This document shows positions 28,401 to 39,170 of a stretch of DNA of 64,000 nt, one piece after another. Origin of the DNA: Campylobacteraceae bacterium (GTDB lineage: Bacteria > Campylobacterota > Campylobacteria > Campylobacterales > Sulfurovaceae); the NCBI GenBank assembly GCA_027056485.1, contig JALUKQ010000031.1, positions 1 to 64,000 of the forward strand, given 5' to 3'. Below the pieces are notes generated by a model that was not told where the DNA came from, ran no database searches, and saw nothing but the letters and a program-made list of their open reading frames with translations. A program made the translations under genes and the position numbers. Position 1 is the stretch's first letter; each line of letters begins with the position of its first letter.

Positions 28401-31400
28401 CAACTGTATTTGCATTACCTTTGGCTGTACCATGTAAGTCATTTCCACTACTATCCTTAACCTCACTTGATGTTCCATTCCATGAACACTCATCGAAACG
28501 GTATTCTGCTGTAACCCCTATATTATTCAAACTATCATTATCTCTATAGTCAAAATCAATACGCATAGGTGCAGCATTTGAGCCATTAGCTTGGGTATCA
28601 TTATCACTGTCTTTTAGTTTAAATTCACTATTTTCATAAGCTTTCCCATTGGTGTCGCTATAATCATCTACATTCTCAATTGATGGCATGTTATCTAAAC
28701 CATTTGTTCCGACATCATAGTTTGTTCGTCCATCATTGTCTTGGTCATTACTACCAAGTCCTGACTCAATAATATCAAAAATATTATCATTGTCAGAGTC
28801 CAAGTCAAGGTAATCGAAAACTCCATCACCATCTGTATCTACAGGAGTTAATCCTCCATTTTCTAAGTTTGCATAAGCAGTATCTACCCCATCATCATTA
28901 AAAATTTTATTAGGTTTAATATAGTCTTGTGTTGTTTGAGCTTCGATATTATCAGGAATTCCATCGTTATCTGAATCTAAGTCTAAATAGTCAGCAATAC
29001 CATCACTATCAGAGTCACAAAATGTCTGTCGAACTCGGATGTCATCAAGAGCGAGGTCATTACCACTACCTCCTGGTGCATTGTTTAGAAGAACAACTTG
29101 AATTTTGCTATTTCTTTCAGGGTTGATTGAAAGTGTATAATGATTCCAAACACTATTTTCTGGAATGTCACCAGTATTAATAATTTCACCAACTTGCTCC
29201 CCATTCATATTTTCAAGTTTAAATGAAATATTAGGAAGAATAATATTGCTTCCTGCTTTGACAACATTTAAAATCCATAAATCAACTGTCATGTTGGCAT
29301 GTGGTACTACCGAATAGGTACGTCTATAAAATTCATCAGGCTGTAAAGAAGCGTTGACAACCATCATACGTCCACCAGCATTAGCTGTATGGTCACCTAT
29401 TTGACTCCATGTACCAAAAACAGAAGCATCAGGATTTGGATGTTGAACAATAGCATACTCACCATCATTAACATTAACATTTCCTTCCCAATATGAAATG
29501 CCTTTATTGACTTGACAGTTATTATTATTGATACCGTCTCCATCTTCATAACAGTAGGTAGTGTAAGGTGTTGTTGTTCGTCCACCTATTCCAAAGTCAT
29601 CAAAACTCATAAGTGTTTGAATACCTTCTGAACAACTTCCATACTCAATACTATCTAAAATTCCATCATTGTCTTGGTCTAGGTCATGAGAGTTATTGCT
29701 AACAGTATTATCTCTATAGTCAAAATCAACACCCATTGGTGCAGCGTCTGAACCATCAGATTGGGTATCATTATCACTATCTTTTAATTTAAATTCGTTA
29801 TTCGCATACGCTTTACCATTAACATCCCCTATGCTATCATCTTCTTCATGAGTAGTTGAATTATCTAAACCATTTTCTCCTACATTAGCATCTGTTTTTC
29901 CATCATTATTTGTATCATTATTTCCAAGTCCCGATTCTTCAATATCAAAAACACCATCATCATCAGAATCTAAATCAAGATAATCAGCTCTATCATCACC
30001 ATCTGTATCAACAGGAGTTAAACCACCTGTATAAGCAGTATCAATACCATCTGCATTAAAAACTCTATTTGGTTTAATGTAATCTTGTGTGCTTTGTGCC
30101 TCAATATTATCTGGAATTCCATCGTTGTCTGAGTCTAAGTCTAAAAAGTCAGGAATACCATCTTCGTCATGGTCAGCTACTTCTTTCACTGAAACCATGT
30201 CAATATCTGCACCAGCAGAGAGGTTTCCTGCAGGTGGTGTTGCTGAGAAATCAAGTTTTGTTTCTGTAGAAGTTGCGACAAAAAATGCTTCATAGTTATA
30301 CCAAGTGTTTGGCCCAGCATATTCAAACTGCTCTCGTCCACCTGCTGTTTCTCTTAATGTTTCATTAGAAAGCATGGTGTTATTTGTAGCATCAATAACT
30401 TTCATGGTAAAGATAATAGGTTCATTTATTTTATGCCCTACATCTTCTCCCCACCAAAAAGAGAACCGATATGTCTTTCCAGGTATAGTTGTAATGGTTT
30501 GCGTTAAATGATTCTGTTTTACTATCTTTTCTGAACCAGACCCATAAACTTTTAGGTTTCCTTGTAAATCAATATATTGTGTACCATACTTTGTAAGTGC
30601 AAAAGAGTTACCTTCTACCCAACAATCTATATTTGATGTATAGTTCCAGTTTGCTATTTGATTGTTATTGTAATCATTTCCTAAAAATGTACCATCTCTA
30701 CCTGTAAAAGCATTAGGGAAGCGTGTAGCATCCATACAGTCATCAATTTCAAATGAAGGGTTTTGAACCAAGTTAGGATAGTCTCCAAACTCAATTTCAT
30801 CTAAGATACCATCGTTATCTTCATCTAAATCAGTTGGTGTTCCCCAAGTAATAGCTGAATCATCATTAATGATGGTTCCTGTAGCTATAGCATTTCCAAT
30901 AGTTGCTCCTTGAATATTAGAAATAACTACTATAAACTTCTCATCATCTTCAACTTCAGTATCTCCTTTAATTGGAACATTAATAGTATAAATTTGGCTA
31001 TTTCCATTAAGTGTAGCCGAACCTGAAATATTGGTATAGTCACTTGGTGCTGTTGCATTGGTGACTACTTGAGTACTATTACCATCTAGTACTTGGTAGT
31101 CAAAAGAGACACCTGAGCCTGCTTCTCTATCTAATGCAACAGTAAAAGTTAGATTGGTAGTGCTAGAATTTCCCTCTTTTATCTTTTCATCTGATATATA
31201 TAACGTAGATTCATCATCATTAATAATCGTACCAATAACAACACTACTATCAACAATAGCATTAGTAGCATCTACCAATTTTAAAGAAAAACTCTCATTA
31301 TTCTCTATATCTGTATCACCCTTGATTTTCATAATAATAGAGCTACTACTAGCATCTTTAGGAATTAAAATCGTCAAATTATTATCTAAAATATAATCCT

Positions 31401-32610
31401 CATTGGCTGTAGTGTTTATGTCTGTAATTTCATAGTGAAGTAGAATATTTTCAACAGCAGGTTTACTTAAATTAATAGGGAAAATTAAATCGGTTATACC
31501 ACTATTACCTTCTATAATATCAAGAGCATTTGCTAGGCTAACTGTAGGTTCTCCACACCCTAAACTTTCAACTGTTACAGTAACTCCCTCTCTTACAACA
31601 GAACCATCACTTGTAAATTTCATAGTAACAGAAGAACCATCAACAATTAAATCATTTTGATTATTTAAATTACCACTATATTCATATTCCACACCATTTT
31701 CATCAATAATATAAAGGTAATCATAATCCTCTTCTGTCTCTCCATCAAATGAAATTTTTAACCCAGAAGCATTAGGAATAGAGATATTTTTTTGAACATT
31801 AAGGCTATTCTCATACTGAGAGTGGGTTGTCCCCTCAACCCACGAGTTACTATTCGTTGAGAAACTATAAGTACCACAATCCTTACTTGTATTATTATCA
31901 CTAATCAAAGGAGCTATATCATCATATTCAAATGAAAACTGTATTAGCCTATGAGCATCATTGTTATATGGATTATAATATTGTCCATAAGCATTATCAT
32001 TCTGTACTCTAGCATAAATACTTGAACTGTTTTTCCAAATAGCTCCTGCTCGACAAGACAACTCCGTTAGTGTTGCACTATCGTTACAGTTACCGTCATT
32101 TTTACCTCTTAGTTTTACATCATACTCATTATCATAAAACTCTCCTGATTGTAATAATACATCACTATCACTACTAATCAATGTTTCAAGAGGATTTTTA
32201 TAATAGACGTCATCTGTTTCAGTACCTCCGTTATCATTACTATCAAGGTCAAAGTTTGTTACCGTTAGCATATCAACATTAATAGGAGAGAGAGTACCTT
32301 GTTTTACAACAGTGAATTTTAAGTCCATAGAAGCAATATTATTACTATAATCTCTGTCTCTAATATGAAAACTAACTACTCCATTTTGTGTATCTACACA
32401 AGCACCACCAAGATAGTCATTATCTTCGTCTGTGACCTCTAAAATGATATCTAAATTATCCCCATTATAAGAGGTTTTTGTTCCAAATCGATAAGTTGCA
32501 GTGGAACAATCATGTCCACTTAAAATTGTTTTACTTCCATCTAAGACAATACTTACCCCAAAAGAGGCTTGTATCGTTAAAAAGAACATGATTAATATTC
32601 GCAATAACAT
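25420..32610 (-). CDS. giant multidomain secreted adhesin-like protein (MshQ-like)
   Basis: A 2396-residue protein with a Sec signal ([18 protein letters not shown]). Approximate modules: 20-240 unassigned; 242-352 CUB-like ([19 protein letters not shown]); 357-582 two Calx-beta repeats ending GTIINDD; 592-609 a calcium-binding TSP3-type motif ([12 protein letters not shown]); 615-810 and 1000-1194 two beta-rich, possibly carbohydrate-binding segments; 812-974 and 1200-1362 two near-identical blocks of TSP3-like repeats ([16 protein letters not shown]); 1363-1580 a LamG/concanavalin-like domain ([32 protein letters not shown]); 1595-1712 a third Calx-beta; 1713-2396 a module shared with the upstream giant, ending GKMSW. 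The LamG-plus-C-terminal-module layout recalls MshQ. Ca2+-stabilised surface adhesion is the likely role. It is coupled to three prepilin genes. Confidence 0.85.
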   Translation of the reverse strand: MLLRILIMFFLTIQASFGVSIVLDGSKTILSGHDCSTATYRFGTKTSYNGDNLDIILEVTDEDNDYLGGACVDTQNGVVSFHIRDRDYSNNIASMDLKFTVVKQGTLSPINVDMLTVTNFDLDSNDNGGTETDDVYYKNPLETLISSDSDVLLQSGEFYDNEYDVKLRGKNDGNCNDSATLTELSCRAGAIWKNSSSIYARVQNDNAYGQYYNPYNNDAHRLIQFSFEYDDIAPLISDNNTSKDCGTYSFSTNSNSWVEGTTHSQYENSLNVQKNISIPNASGLKISFDGETEEDYDYLYIIDENGVEYEYSGNLNNQNDLIVDGSSVTMKFTSDGSVVREGVTVTVESLGCGEPTVSLANALDIIEGNSGITDLIFPINLSKPAVENILLHYEITDINTTANEDYILDNNLTILIPKDASSSSIIMKIKGDTDIENNESFSLKLVDATNAIVDSSVVIGTIINDDESTLYISDEKIKEGNSSTTNLTFTVALDREAGSGVSFDYQVLDGNSTQVVTNATAPSDYTNISGSATLNGNSQIYTINVPIKGDTEVEDDEKFIVVISNIQGATIGNAIATGTIINDDSAITWGTPTDLDEDNDGILDEIEFGDYPNLVQNPSFEIDDCMDATRFPNAFTGRDGTFLGNDYNNNQIANWNYTSNIDCWVEGNSFALTKYGTQYIDLQGNLKVYGSGSEKIVKQNHLTQTITTIPGKTYRFSFWWGEDVGHKINEPIIFTMKVIDATNNTMLSNETLRETAGGREQFEYAGPNTWYNYEAFFVATSTETKLDFSATPPAGNLSAGADIDMVSVKEVADHDEDGIPDFLDLDSDNDGIPDNIEAQSTQDYIKPNRVFNADGIDTAYTGGLTPVDTDGDDRADYLDLDSDDDGVFDIEESGLGNNDTNNDGKTDANVGENGLDNSTTHEEDDSIGDVNGKAYANNEFKLKDSDNDTQSDGSDAAPMGVDFDYRDNTVSNNSHDLDQDNDGILDSIEYGSCSEGIQTLMSFDDFGIGGRTTTPYTTYCYEDGDGINNNNCQVNKGISYWEGNVNVNDGEYAIVQHPNPDASVFGTWSQIGDHTANAGGRMMVVNASLQPDEFYRRTYSVVPHANMTVDLWILNVVKAGSNIILPNISFKLENMNGEQVGEIINTGDIPENSVWNHYTLSINPERNSKIQVVLLNNAPGGSGNDLALDDIRVRQTFCDSDSDGIADYLDLDSDNDGIPDNIEAQTTQDYIKPNKIFNDDGVDTAYANLENGGLTPVDTDGDGVFDYLDLDSDNDNIFDIIESGLGSNDQDNDGRTNYDVGTNGLDNMPSIENVDDYSDTNGKAYENSEFKLKDSDNDTQANGSNAAPMRIDFDYRDNDSLNNIGVTAEYRFDECSWNGTSSEVKDSSGNDLHGTAKGNANTVENGKIGRAAYFDGDKDYIEIGNNENLQLDRDASWSLWINPEDIAKGRQGLLFKHYNNEFELIMEPNGYISFYHGDGAWEEMTEPRNAKVIQGQWNHVVITRNNSTKTLSWYINGQKIGTYTYTKEPLVSDNVLTIGVRNSYKTYGFKGKIDEVKLFDTALNDDAVIKIYENENAGKNWNASSEDDTREASACVDPVSVTINDVQKKEGDSGVTPFEFTLTFNKPTGINTGLWVTFTDGTAGHVQTHTGTEADFNGTARFITFPEGITNYTLTAEVLGDKYVEANEEFYVDIYEASNLVITDTRGVGTIINDDAPTLSIERINSDTVDNDTDKHKMSFYTQIAGRDFDYSIVSYNVDEAYSIADTTVKVELLDYNSTVLNDVIYGTKYIYLENENDRFDIINSNDLKIDRATRVAGFRLAYLLDENGTILHGRYDNMIDYNTAKNLEGNKERVDSFDTFAIRPASYRIEINDIDENNQTITYVSNDTQQNQALNLAAEHKYKLKADAVIDGNFSRASHYKVVNSEELNVTLEFDTTGTISCADTNRTKVENYNFLDGQLNETLSHDNVGKYTLHMEDINWTYIDKQEDQLGCILDSSSNIPDTTGKVGCNIASNEGETFFDVEMNFQPYKFEFINTELTNINGNGKNYLYMNDLTRSTKMGLKLHSTMIAKGKDNTTLTNFTNGCMATEVTLSSEFTVLSDTGEHNSSENFILVSTGGTTVMPQNILRINDDNSTQLAPFNNLTLPNDSFLDENEGNVTIDILYNMQKNFNDSTNPIMVNFITLDANATDAKSTINNKDSVPKGEGDINSIRTFYFARVASIMKSFPETNKKVIKTPLYVEIYCKVLGNRDWCDSTMNLQNIGRNSHKTDDGWYLAKEHNSTVDGGITNILHSSHSDINTSLNTLPMPVFVDGRIDDVSTIYKDINLTGLEKAEIAIPSDVWLRFNTKNIIGMEQGTSSYSVTFKGIADTTGVGENGNMLQRRPQVERNGKMSW
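28525..29010 (-). repeat. intragenic TSP3 block, copy 2
   Basis: Encodes about residues 1200-1362 of the 2396-residue giant. It matches copy 1 in order and wording: [33 protein letters not shown], DIxESGLGxND, GLDN, [20 protein letters not shown] and FDYRDN. DNA identity is visibly high but not complete. Confidence 0.8.
29690..30175 (-). repeat. intragenic TSP3 block, copy 1
   Basis: Encodes about residues 812-974 of the 2396-residue giant. Together with the beta-rich segment before it, it forms a unit of about 390 residues that is repeated once, about 1.16 kb further along the gene. Confidence 0.8.
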
Positions 32611-32638
32611 GCTAATCCTTTAATTTTATAATTAGATA

Positions 32639-32644
32639 ATTATA
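32639..32644 (-). promoter_or_regulatory. possible -10 element before the 2396-residue giant gene
   Basis: TATAAT on the minus strand, 28 bases before the ATG, in the 148-base AT-rich gap between the giants. If used, the second giant and the prepilins could be expressed apart from the first giant. AAAGGA lies just before the ATG. Confidence 0.3.
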
Positions 32645-32758
32645 TTAAAGTTATCATAATATTATGTTTAAATAATAAAATAATTTTAATATATATATTT
32701 AATTTTAAATAAAGGTTTAGCTATTCCCTCTACTAAGTAGAGAAAGCTTTATCTCCTC

Positions 32759-35700
32759 TTACCAATCCATTTTCCCACTCTTATCTACTTTGGGTTGTAC
32801 TTTTAATACATTACCAGTTTTTCCTATACCTGTCCATTGTGAAGGATCAGAATTTGTACAGTTAACGGTATATTGAGATGGTTCAAATGCTAATACCGGA
32901 TCTGTTGTAATGGTAATGGTTGAACTAGGAGTAGCATTAGGACAGCTATTAAATACTTCGTTAACGGTACCATTTGCTCCATTATTTAGAGATATATTGT
33001 TTAACGGATTGGGACTAATGGTTACAATACTTGGTGTTGCTGTTAATCTTGTTACATTACCATCTAAGTCTCCATTATGTTTAGCAGAAATATACCAACC
33101 ATTTTGCTCTCTTATTGTTCCTGCTATGTTAGAGTTTGCAATGACATTTCTGTCTGTACAATAGTTAGCAAGAGTCGTACCACAATAGATATCTACATTT
33201 AAAGGTGTTCTAACAAGAGGTGATAGGTTTATATTAACTCTTGGGTAGTTGTTTAAGTCTGATACCACTCTAGCAAAGTAGAAGTTTCTTACGTTGTTTG
33301 GGAAAATGCTAGTTCCACTAGGAATATGATTGTCTATTTGATAAGCTGATGAGTTTGCATCGCTTGAGTTAACATCTATGTTATGAAATCTTACTTCAAC
33401 TGGGTTAATAGGTTGCTGTAAAGTTTTATTTAGATTGTATCTCATATCTAGAGTCATGGTTCCATTTCTGTCATTTAAGAATCTATTAGAAGATATAGGA
33501 AGAATAGTATTAATTCTTCTAATAGTGTTGTTGAGATCAAAATTAGCCGGGTTGGGTTCATCATTAAATCTAATAATTCTTGAGAAGTTAACGGGGGTTA
33601 TGTTATCTGTGGTGAATATATCTTGATTGGTTCCTTCCACTGAAACAGTTGTAGCATTTAAATTTAAAAGAAGATTGGTTGCTACACATCCTGCTGTAAA
33701 GTTAGAGGTTGCATTATTGTCTGTATTTTGAGCTGTGATATTTCCATCAAATGCAATGGCTACATTGTCATTGGTTGCATTGAGTTCCATCATGTAGATA
33801 AAGTCATTATGCCCTGCATTTTGTGGTAGGTTTAGCATATTTAAGTTTACTGCAAAGTGGTCTGGTTGAAAGTTTACCTCTATATCATTTAGGTAAAGGT
33901 TAATATCACATCCTACTTTTAGAGTAGTATCAGCTGGTATTATTGTGCTATTTGGTATACACCCTAAATGGCTACTATTTTGGTCAACATTTGTCCAGTT
34001 ACTGTCTTTTAAGTCTAAAATAAATCTTCCTACATCGTTATGTGTAAATCTTGCAGTATGATTTCCATCTTTAAACTTTATAGTATGTTTTAAAGGTTCT
34101 GTAAAAGCACAGGTTCCTGTAGTGTTAAGGTCATACTTTTTAACAAAGGTTTTGTTGTAATCAGTAGCTGGTAAAGAGCTTAGGTACTTTGTTGCTGTTG
34201 CTGTTAAGTTATAATCTTTATATCCTGCTGCTAGGCTTACTTTAGCTGGAGTGTTTTGACTACTTACTAGCTCTTTTGTTTTATCAAAAATAGATATAGA
34301 AAAATGTTCTGGACGAATTGCAAAGTTGTCTCTTGCATCGTCATATTTTGTCTCTGTTAAGTTGTTAAAACAGGTTTTCGCATCAGTTAAACACTCATGT
34401 TGAATAATATTTCCAGAAGCATCTTTTGGATAGGTTACTCTAAAGCGTACATCTTCTGAAGCAGGTATAGGAGGGAATGAACTAGTTGATTGTTCACTTA
34501 AGTCATCACTAGGTGAGTTTTTATCGACTCCTGTTGAGATAAAATCAAATCTACTTCTTTGATTTGCTGCATCTATATAAACATATCGTTCATATAAAGG
34601 ATTATTTCCTTTTTTATTAATCAACTCTATTTTTACTGCTATTTTAGATATATTTTGTTCTGCAGAGAAGTCCTCTTTATAAAAGACTAATGAGTAGTCA
34701 AAGTCACGACCGACTATTTGAGTATACCACTCATTTCTTTCATAAGAATTGATTGCATAGCTACCACTGTTGGTTCTCTCTATATTAAACTTCCCATGTA
34801 GAGGAGTAAACTCTGTTCCAAAATATATCATATAATCTTCAACCTCTCCATCAAGCACAAATCCTGTTGGATTCATACTTGGTTGAGATGAAACTCTAGC
34901 TCTTAGATATGTTTTAGTATTTTCTGGTAAACCTGCAAGAAGTGTTATTGTTATAATATGCTCTCCTGCACTAAGTTTTGAACCTGAATTATAAACTAAG
35001 TCATCACCATTATCAAAAGTACCATTAATTTTTGTATCTATCCATATTTTCAGATAAGCCTCTTTTGAAAGTTTAACTTTCAGTTGATGAGTGCTTCCTG
35101 TTTTAAAATACTTTCCATTAATATCTGTCCCATCAATTAAAGTGACACCATCGTCATCATCTTCTCCATTTAAATCATCACCATCAGCATTAACGGTATC
35201 ATAAGAGCCTATATCATGGTCTATCTTGTCACCCAAATAGATACCATTGGCTATATTGTGCCATGTATTTTGATATTTTAAGAGAGCATCACCATAATCA
35301 GTAAAGAGAAGTTCAGCATTTAGACAGTTAGTTCCATCATTAAAGGTAGCAGCTTGTGAGTCAGAGAGGAAAGATTTTGCTCCTGTATGGGTATTGAACT
35401 CATAAAATCCACTACCTTGACTATCGTTAGCAAAAAAACGACCATTTTTATCTGAAAAAGTAGAGTCAAACTCTCCACTATGAGCCTCTCCAACTTTAGT
35501 AACTATGCCTGTAGTGGTATCTATCTTGACAAACTGTCCACCATCAATAATTCCATAAAGTAAACTACCATCAGGAGAGAGAGAAAAATCTTTTATATTA
35601 ATACTTTCAGAAAGAGTTTTTTCAGTAACATTTTTATCATTAAGATTAATAATATACATAGTATTAGTATCTATCCCCATTCCTGCCACATAGTAGTGTT

Positions 35701-38212
35701 CACTATCATAAACAGCACCAGCAAATAGCTGATAATCATCAAAAGTTGCAGGTAGAGCATTAACTTTTCCTAAATCTATAATCTTTCCAGTTTTACTAAT
35801 CTTAATTAAATTTCGATAGTAGAGTCCATAGATATAGTTATCTTCTGGGTTATATCCAATAGCATTATATAGATTAGCCTCTCCCTCATCATCCATCACT
35901 TCAAATCTAAAAGGACTTGTACTCGTATCAATTTGATGTAACCACATCTTTCCTGTCTCTTCACTTCCTCTTTTTTTACTACTAGAGAGGTACATGTGTT
36001 CATCACAAGTAAATTGTTCTTCATTATGCTCATCATCATTTAAAATTGTAATAACAGTATTGTCTCTTCCAATTGTTAGATTGTGAGGGTTATCAATATA
36101 AAATGTAAAGTTTTCATTAGGTTCAATAAGCGTATCACCTACAATAGGAATCATAATCGAGGCATTTGTCTCTCCTTCTAGAATAGTCAGCGTACCTATA
36201 TTGGATATATAATCCTTGTCTTCGGTTGAGCTACTTCCATCTTGTGCCTCTCCATCATTAGTATAATAACCAATGGAACTATCAGCTAAAGCAGGAGCAT
36301 CAAGGGTGAGAGTTATCTCTAAGTTTTTTTGAGAGCTATTTCCCTCTACCACACTATAGCTATTGGAAGCTATTTGAATCTCAGGATACGAGCCATCATC
36401 ATTAACAATATTACCAGTAATAGTTTGTGGACCTGAAATAGTAAGATTTATCTCATTATATATATAAAGATAAAACTCCTCATCATCTTCTATATTAGTA
36501 TCTCCATTAATTGTTACAGGAATAGTTATATTGGTCTCTCCTCCACTAAATATATATCTCTCTTCATCTTCAATTCCAATATAATCACTATCGGCTACTT
36601 TAGCACTACCATCAAAAGTATAGTAGTCAAAAGATGAACCTGCCAATGCAGGGTTATCTAAGCTTAAAGTAAAGTTTAATGTTTTGGTACTACTATTTCC
36701 CTCTACAATATCATAAACAGACTTATCAAACTGTAGTGTTGCTAATGTTCCATCATCATTAATAATAGTTCCCTTAGCTCTATGTCCACTAACTACAATA
36801 TGGTTTTCATTTTTAACTTTAAGATAGAAGAGTTCATCTTTTTCTACTTTAGTATCTCCATTGACTGTAACTTGAATATTAATATCTCTAGTTCCCACTG
36901 GAATATTATATCGAGTGGTTGAAATAGCCTCATAATCATTGTCTCCTGACTGGGCCGTATCATCTTGAGTATAATAGTCAAAATAGCTATCTGCAATAGC
37001 ATCAGAATCTAACTTACAGTGAAAATTAAGAGTTTTAGTTGAGCTATTGCCCTCAACCACCGATACATCTGCTGTTGAAAAGTCAACACTAGGAAAATTA
37101 CCATCATCATTAAGAATCTCTGCTTCACTTATAGATTTAACAATAGAACTACTTCCTAAAATAACCATTTTAACATTCTCATCATCTTCTACAACATCAT
37201 CTCCAATAGTAGGAATGTTTACTATCTTCTCTGTATCTCCTGTTGTAAAAGTAACATGACCACTAACAGAACTATAATCCTCTCCTGCTATAGCCGAAGG
37301 AGAACTACCATCTTGTGAGTTATAATCTATAACTAAATCAGGCTCTCCTGCTGGATAGGGCTTTGCTAAATAGATATGACAAGCTACATTATTGCTCTCT
37401 CCTACATTTCCCTCATCAGCATCATCACAATCAACATATACTTCAATAGTATCATCGTCATCAATAGTTGCTGTTGCTTGACTATCTTCAATTGTTCCAC
37501 TAGATATAGAGTCAATAATAACTTTAAAATCTTCTGTAGATTCAGGAGAAGTATCTCCTTTAATTGTAATTGGAAGTAAAACTCTATTATTACCTGCTGA
37601 AGCTGTAACTGTACCTCCTGAAACTCCCACATAGTCGCTTCCTGCATGAGCTGTATTATCTACAGTGTGATAGGTTACCGTAACATCAGATGGAAGATTT
37701 TGATTAAAATAAGCAACTAAATATAGGGTTTGGTCTGTATCTGTTTCAGTTACACCTTTATCATTAAAGGTTGTCAACTCCAATGGAGCTAAATCATCAT
37801 CGTAAATAGTTCCCTCCCCTATACCATCTGTAACCTCATAAAACATAGAGTCTTCTGTAATTTCAACTGAAACATGCTCTGTAGACTCATGTATGGTATC
37901 ATTTAGAACAGGAACACTTATAACTTTAGTTGTAGGGTCACCACTACTAAAAGTCACATCTCCTTCTGTATATGTATAGTCACTTCCTGCTGTAGCTGAA
38001 CCATTATTTACTGTTTTATAATGAACAGTAACTGATGTAAATAAAATAGGAGATGACGATAGAGTAATAGTAAATTGTAAAGAGCTATCATACTCATGAA
38101 CAGAAGAGGCATCAGAGATAGTAATATTTTTTTGCAATATACTATCAGCAAAAAGAGATGTAGAAAAAAAGAGTATCCATAAAAATAGGAATTTTTTTAA
38201 AAAAGTATGCAT
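32759..38212 (-). CDS. giant Calx-beta repeat secreted adhesin-like protein
   Basis: A 1817-residue protein with a Sec signal (FLFLWILFFSTSLFADS). Residues about 23-728 hold six Calx-beta repeats of about 115 residues, each starting near VVEGNSS and ending with GTI.NDD-type Asp runs, which bind Ca2+. Residues about 733-965 resemble a DUF6923-like beta-propeller (IYGLYYRNLIKISKTGKI; FSLSPDGSLLYGI). Residues about 965-1131 resemble a GEVED module (TDYGDA, ADGDDLNGEDDDDGV, VEDYMIYFG). Residues about 1135-1817 are homologous to the C-terminal module of the next giant, with YTQIVGRDFDYS, FAIRPEHFSI, HNDVGRFILDL, VNFQPDHFAV, TPLNVDIYC and a final GKMDW. AAAGGA precedes the ATG. It is the promoter-proximal gene of the locus. 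A surface or pilus-associated adhesin is the best inference. Confidence 0.85.
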   Translation of the reverse strand: MHTFLKKFLFLWILFFSTSLFADSILQKNITISDASSVHEYDSSLQFTITLSSSPILFTSVTVHYKTVNNGSATAGSDYTYTEGDVTFSSGDPTTKVISVPVLNDTIHESTEHVSVEITEDSMFYEVTDGIGEGTIYDDDLAPLELTTFNDKGVTETDTDQTLYLVAYFNQNLPSDVTVTYHTVDNTAHAGSDYVGVSGGTVTASAGNNRVLLPITIKGDTSPESTEDFKVIIDSISSGTIEDSQATATIDDDDTIEVYVDCDDADEGNVGESNNVACHIYLAKPYPAGEPDLVIDYNSQDGSSPSAIAGEDYSSVSGHVTFTTGDTEKIVNIPTIGDDVVEDDENVKMVILGSSSIVKSISEAEILNDDGNFPSVDFSTADVSVVEGNSSTKTLNFHCKLDSDAIADSYFDYYTQDDTAQSGDNDYEAISTTRYNIPVGTRDINIQVTVNGDTKVEKDELFYLKVKNENHIVVSGHRAKGTIINDDGTLATLQFDKSVYDIVEGNSSTKTLNFTLSLDNPALAGSSFDYYTFDGSAKVADSDYIGIEDEERYIFSGGETNITIPVTINGDTNIEDDEEFYLYIYNEINLTISGPQTITGNIVNDDGSYPEIQIASNSYSVVEGNSSQKNLEITLTLDAPALADSSIGYYTNDGEAQDGSSSTEDKDYISNIGTLTILEGETNASIMIPIVGDTLIEPNENFTFYIDNPHNLTIGRDNTVITILNDDEHNEEQFTCDEHMYLSSSKKRGSEETGKMWLHQIDTSTSPFRFEVMDDEGEANLYNAIGYNPEDNYIYGLYYRNLIKISKTGKIIDLGKVNALPATFDDYQLFAGAVYDSEHYYVAGMGIDTNTMYIINLNDKNVTEKTLSESINIKDFSLSPDGSLLYGIIDGGQFVKIDTTTGIVTKVGEAHSGEFDSTFSDKNGRFFANDSQGSGFYEFNTHTGAKSFLSDSQAATFNDGTNCLNAELLFTDYGDALLKYQNTWHNIANGIYLGDKIDHDIGSYDTVNADGDDLNGEDDDDGVTLIDGTDINGKYFKTGSTHQLKVKLSKEAYLKIWIDTKINGTFDNGDDLVYNSGSKLSAGEHIITITLLAGLPENTKTYLRARVSSQPSMNPTGFVLDGEVEDYMIYFGTEFTPLHGKFNIERTNSGSYAINSYERNEWYTQIVGRDFDYSLVFYKEDFSAEQNISKIAVKIELINKKGNNPLYERYVYIDAANQRSRFDFISTGVDKNSPSDDLSEQSTSSFPPIPASEDVRFRVTYPKDASGNIIQHECLTDAKTCFNNLTETKYDDARDNFAIRPEHFSISIFDKTKELVSSQNTPAKVSLAAGYKDYNLTATATKYLSSLPATDYNKTFVKKYDLNTTGTCAFTEPLKHTIKFKDGNHTARFTHNDVGRFILDLKDSNWTNVDQNSSHLGCIPNSTIIPADTTLKVGCDINLYLNDIEVNFQPDHFAVNLNMLNLPQNAGHNDFIYMMELNATNDNVAIAFDGNITAQNTDNNATSNFTAGCVATNLLLNLNATTVSVEGTNQDIFTTDNITPVNFSRIIRFNDEPNPANFDLNNTIRRINTILPISSNRFLNDRNGTMTLDMRYNLNKTLQQPINPVEVRFHNIDVNSSDANSSAYQIDNHIPSGTSIFPNNVRNFYFARVVSDLNNYPRVNINLSPLVRTPLNVDIYCGTTLANYCTDRNVIANSNIAGTIREQNGWYISAKHNGDLDGNVTRLTATPSIVTISPNPLNNISLNNGANGTVNEVFNSCPNATPSSTITITTDPVLAFEPSQYTVNCTNSDPSQWTGIGKTGNVLKVQPKVDKSGKMDW

Positions 38213-38244
38213 AGATGTTCCTTTAAGAAATATAAATTATTACA

Positions 38245-38250
38245 ATTATA
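38245..38250 (-). promoter_or_regulatory. probable -10 element of the giant-adhesin/prepilin locus
   Basis: TATAAT in ATACTATAATTG on the minus strand, 32 bases before the ATG of the 1817-residue giant. AAAGGA lies seven bases before the ATG. No -35 box is clear. Confidence 0.4.
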
Positions 38251-38319
38251 GTATTTTTTTAATTTCTTAAAGTTTAAATTAAAAATATAAATTAAAATTA
38301 ATTTAATAATATTTAATAT

Positions 38320-39075
38320 TTATTTTTGTGTTATTTTAAAAGCCTCCCCAACAGCTTTTATAAAAGAGCTTCTAACTGCACCCTCTTCAAGAGCAGCATA
38401 AGCAGCAGCCGTGGTTCCACCAGGACTCATAACCGAGTCTTTTATAAGAGCAGGGTGGTTAGCAGCAATTAGAGGAGCAAAGCCTTTAAATAAAGAATTA
38501 GTGATGCCTACTGCATCGGGACGTTTCATCCCTTCTTTTACCAATCCATCCATCATCGCCTCTGCAACCAGAGTAAGTAGAGCTGGTCCAGAACCAGCGA
38601 TGGCAGTGGCTATGTCTACTTCTTTTTCAGAGTCAACCCAAAAGGTGTCTCCTATGGCATTAAAAATCTCTAAAGCTTCATCTTTTTTTGTATTATCCCC
38701 AGTTAAGACAGAGGTTGAAGAAGCAAATTTTGCAGCAACATTAGGCATGATACGTATATGATTTTCTGCAGGAATATTCTCTTTTAAAGCCTCTAAAGTA
38801 GTTCCAGCTAAAACAGAATACACTGTATTTGCTTTACCTTTTAGTTGTTTGGAAACAGAAGAGAGTGCATACGGTTTAACAGCTAATAAGATGTTTTTAT
38901 CAGTGATATCAAACTCATTTAAAGCATAAACATTAGCAGGAAATTTTTCTTTTATAGATTCAAGTTTAGAAATATCTCGTGCTACGAACTCTAAAGTGTA
39001 TTTTCCATTTTGATTATTTAATCCATCAGCTATTGCCATTGCCATGGAACCTGGTCCTATAATTGTTAATGTCAA
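38320..39075 (-). CDS. proC: pyrroline-5-carboxylate reductase
   Basis: Last step of proline synthesis: NAD(P)H-dependent reduction of pyrroline-5-carboxylate. 251 residues. The start is TTG at 39075 with AAGGAT upstream; no ATG fits better. The N-terminal Rossmann motif is IIGPGSMAMAIADGL (the usual GxGxMA pattern with Ser). KNILLAVKPYAL and RIMPNVAAKFASSTSVLTG are family segments. The C-terminal dimer domain contains TAIAGSGPALLTLVAEAMMDGLVKEGM and DSVMSPGGTTAAAYAALEEGAVRSSF, the ProC signature. Slightly shorter than the usual 265-280 residues. It stands alone, divergent from bamD. Confidence 0.95.
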   Translation of the reverse strand: MTLTIIGPGSMAMAIADGLNNQNGKYTLEFVARDISKLESIKEKFPANVYALNEFDITDKNILLAVKPYALSSVSKQLKGKANTVYSVLAGTTLEALKENIPAENHIRIMPNVAAKFASSTSVLTGDNTKKDEALEIFNAIGDTFWVDSEKEVDIATAIAGSGPALLTLVAEAMMDGLVKEGMKRPDAVGITNSLFKGFAPLIAANHPALIKDSVMSPGGTTAAAYAALEEGAVRSSFIKAVGEAFKITQK

Positions 39076-39170
39076 GTTAATATCCTTAAAGAGGTGATTT
39101 TAGGCGATTATAGCAAAATATAATAGAGTTTGAGGTATTATCTATTTTAAAATAATATATAAGGTTAATG

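Noticed and set aside
32728..32745. CTCTAC-TAA-GTAGAG hairpin between the two giants as a terminator
   Set aside because: The stem is only six pairs and there is no U-tract in the minus orientation; it cannot support a claim that the locus is split into two transcripts.
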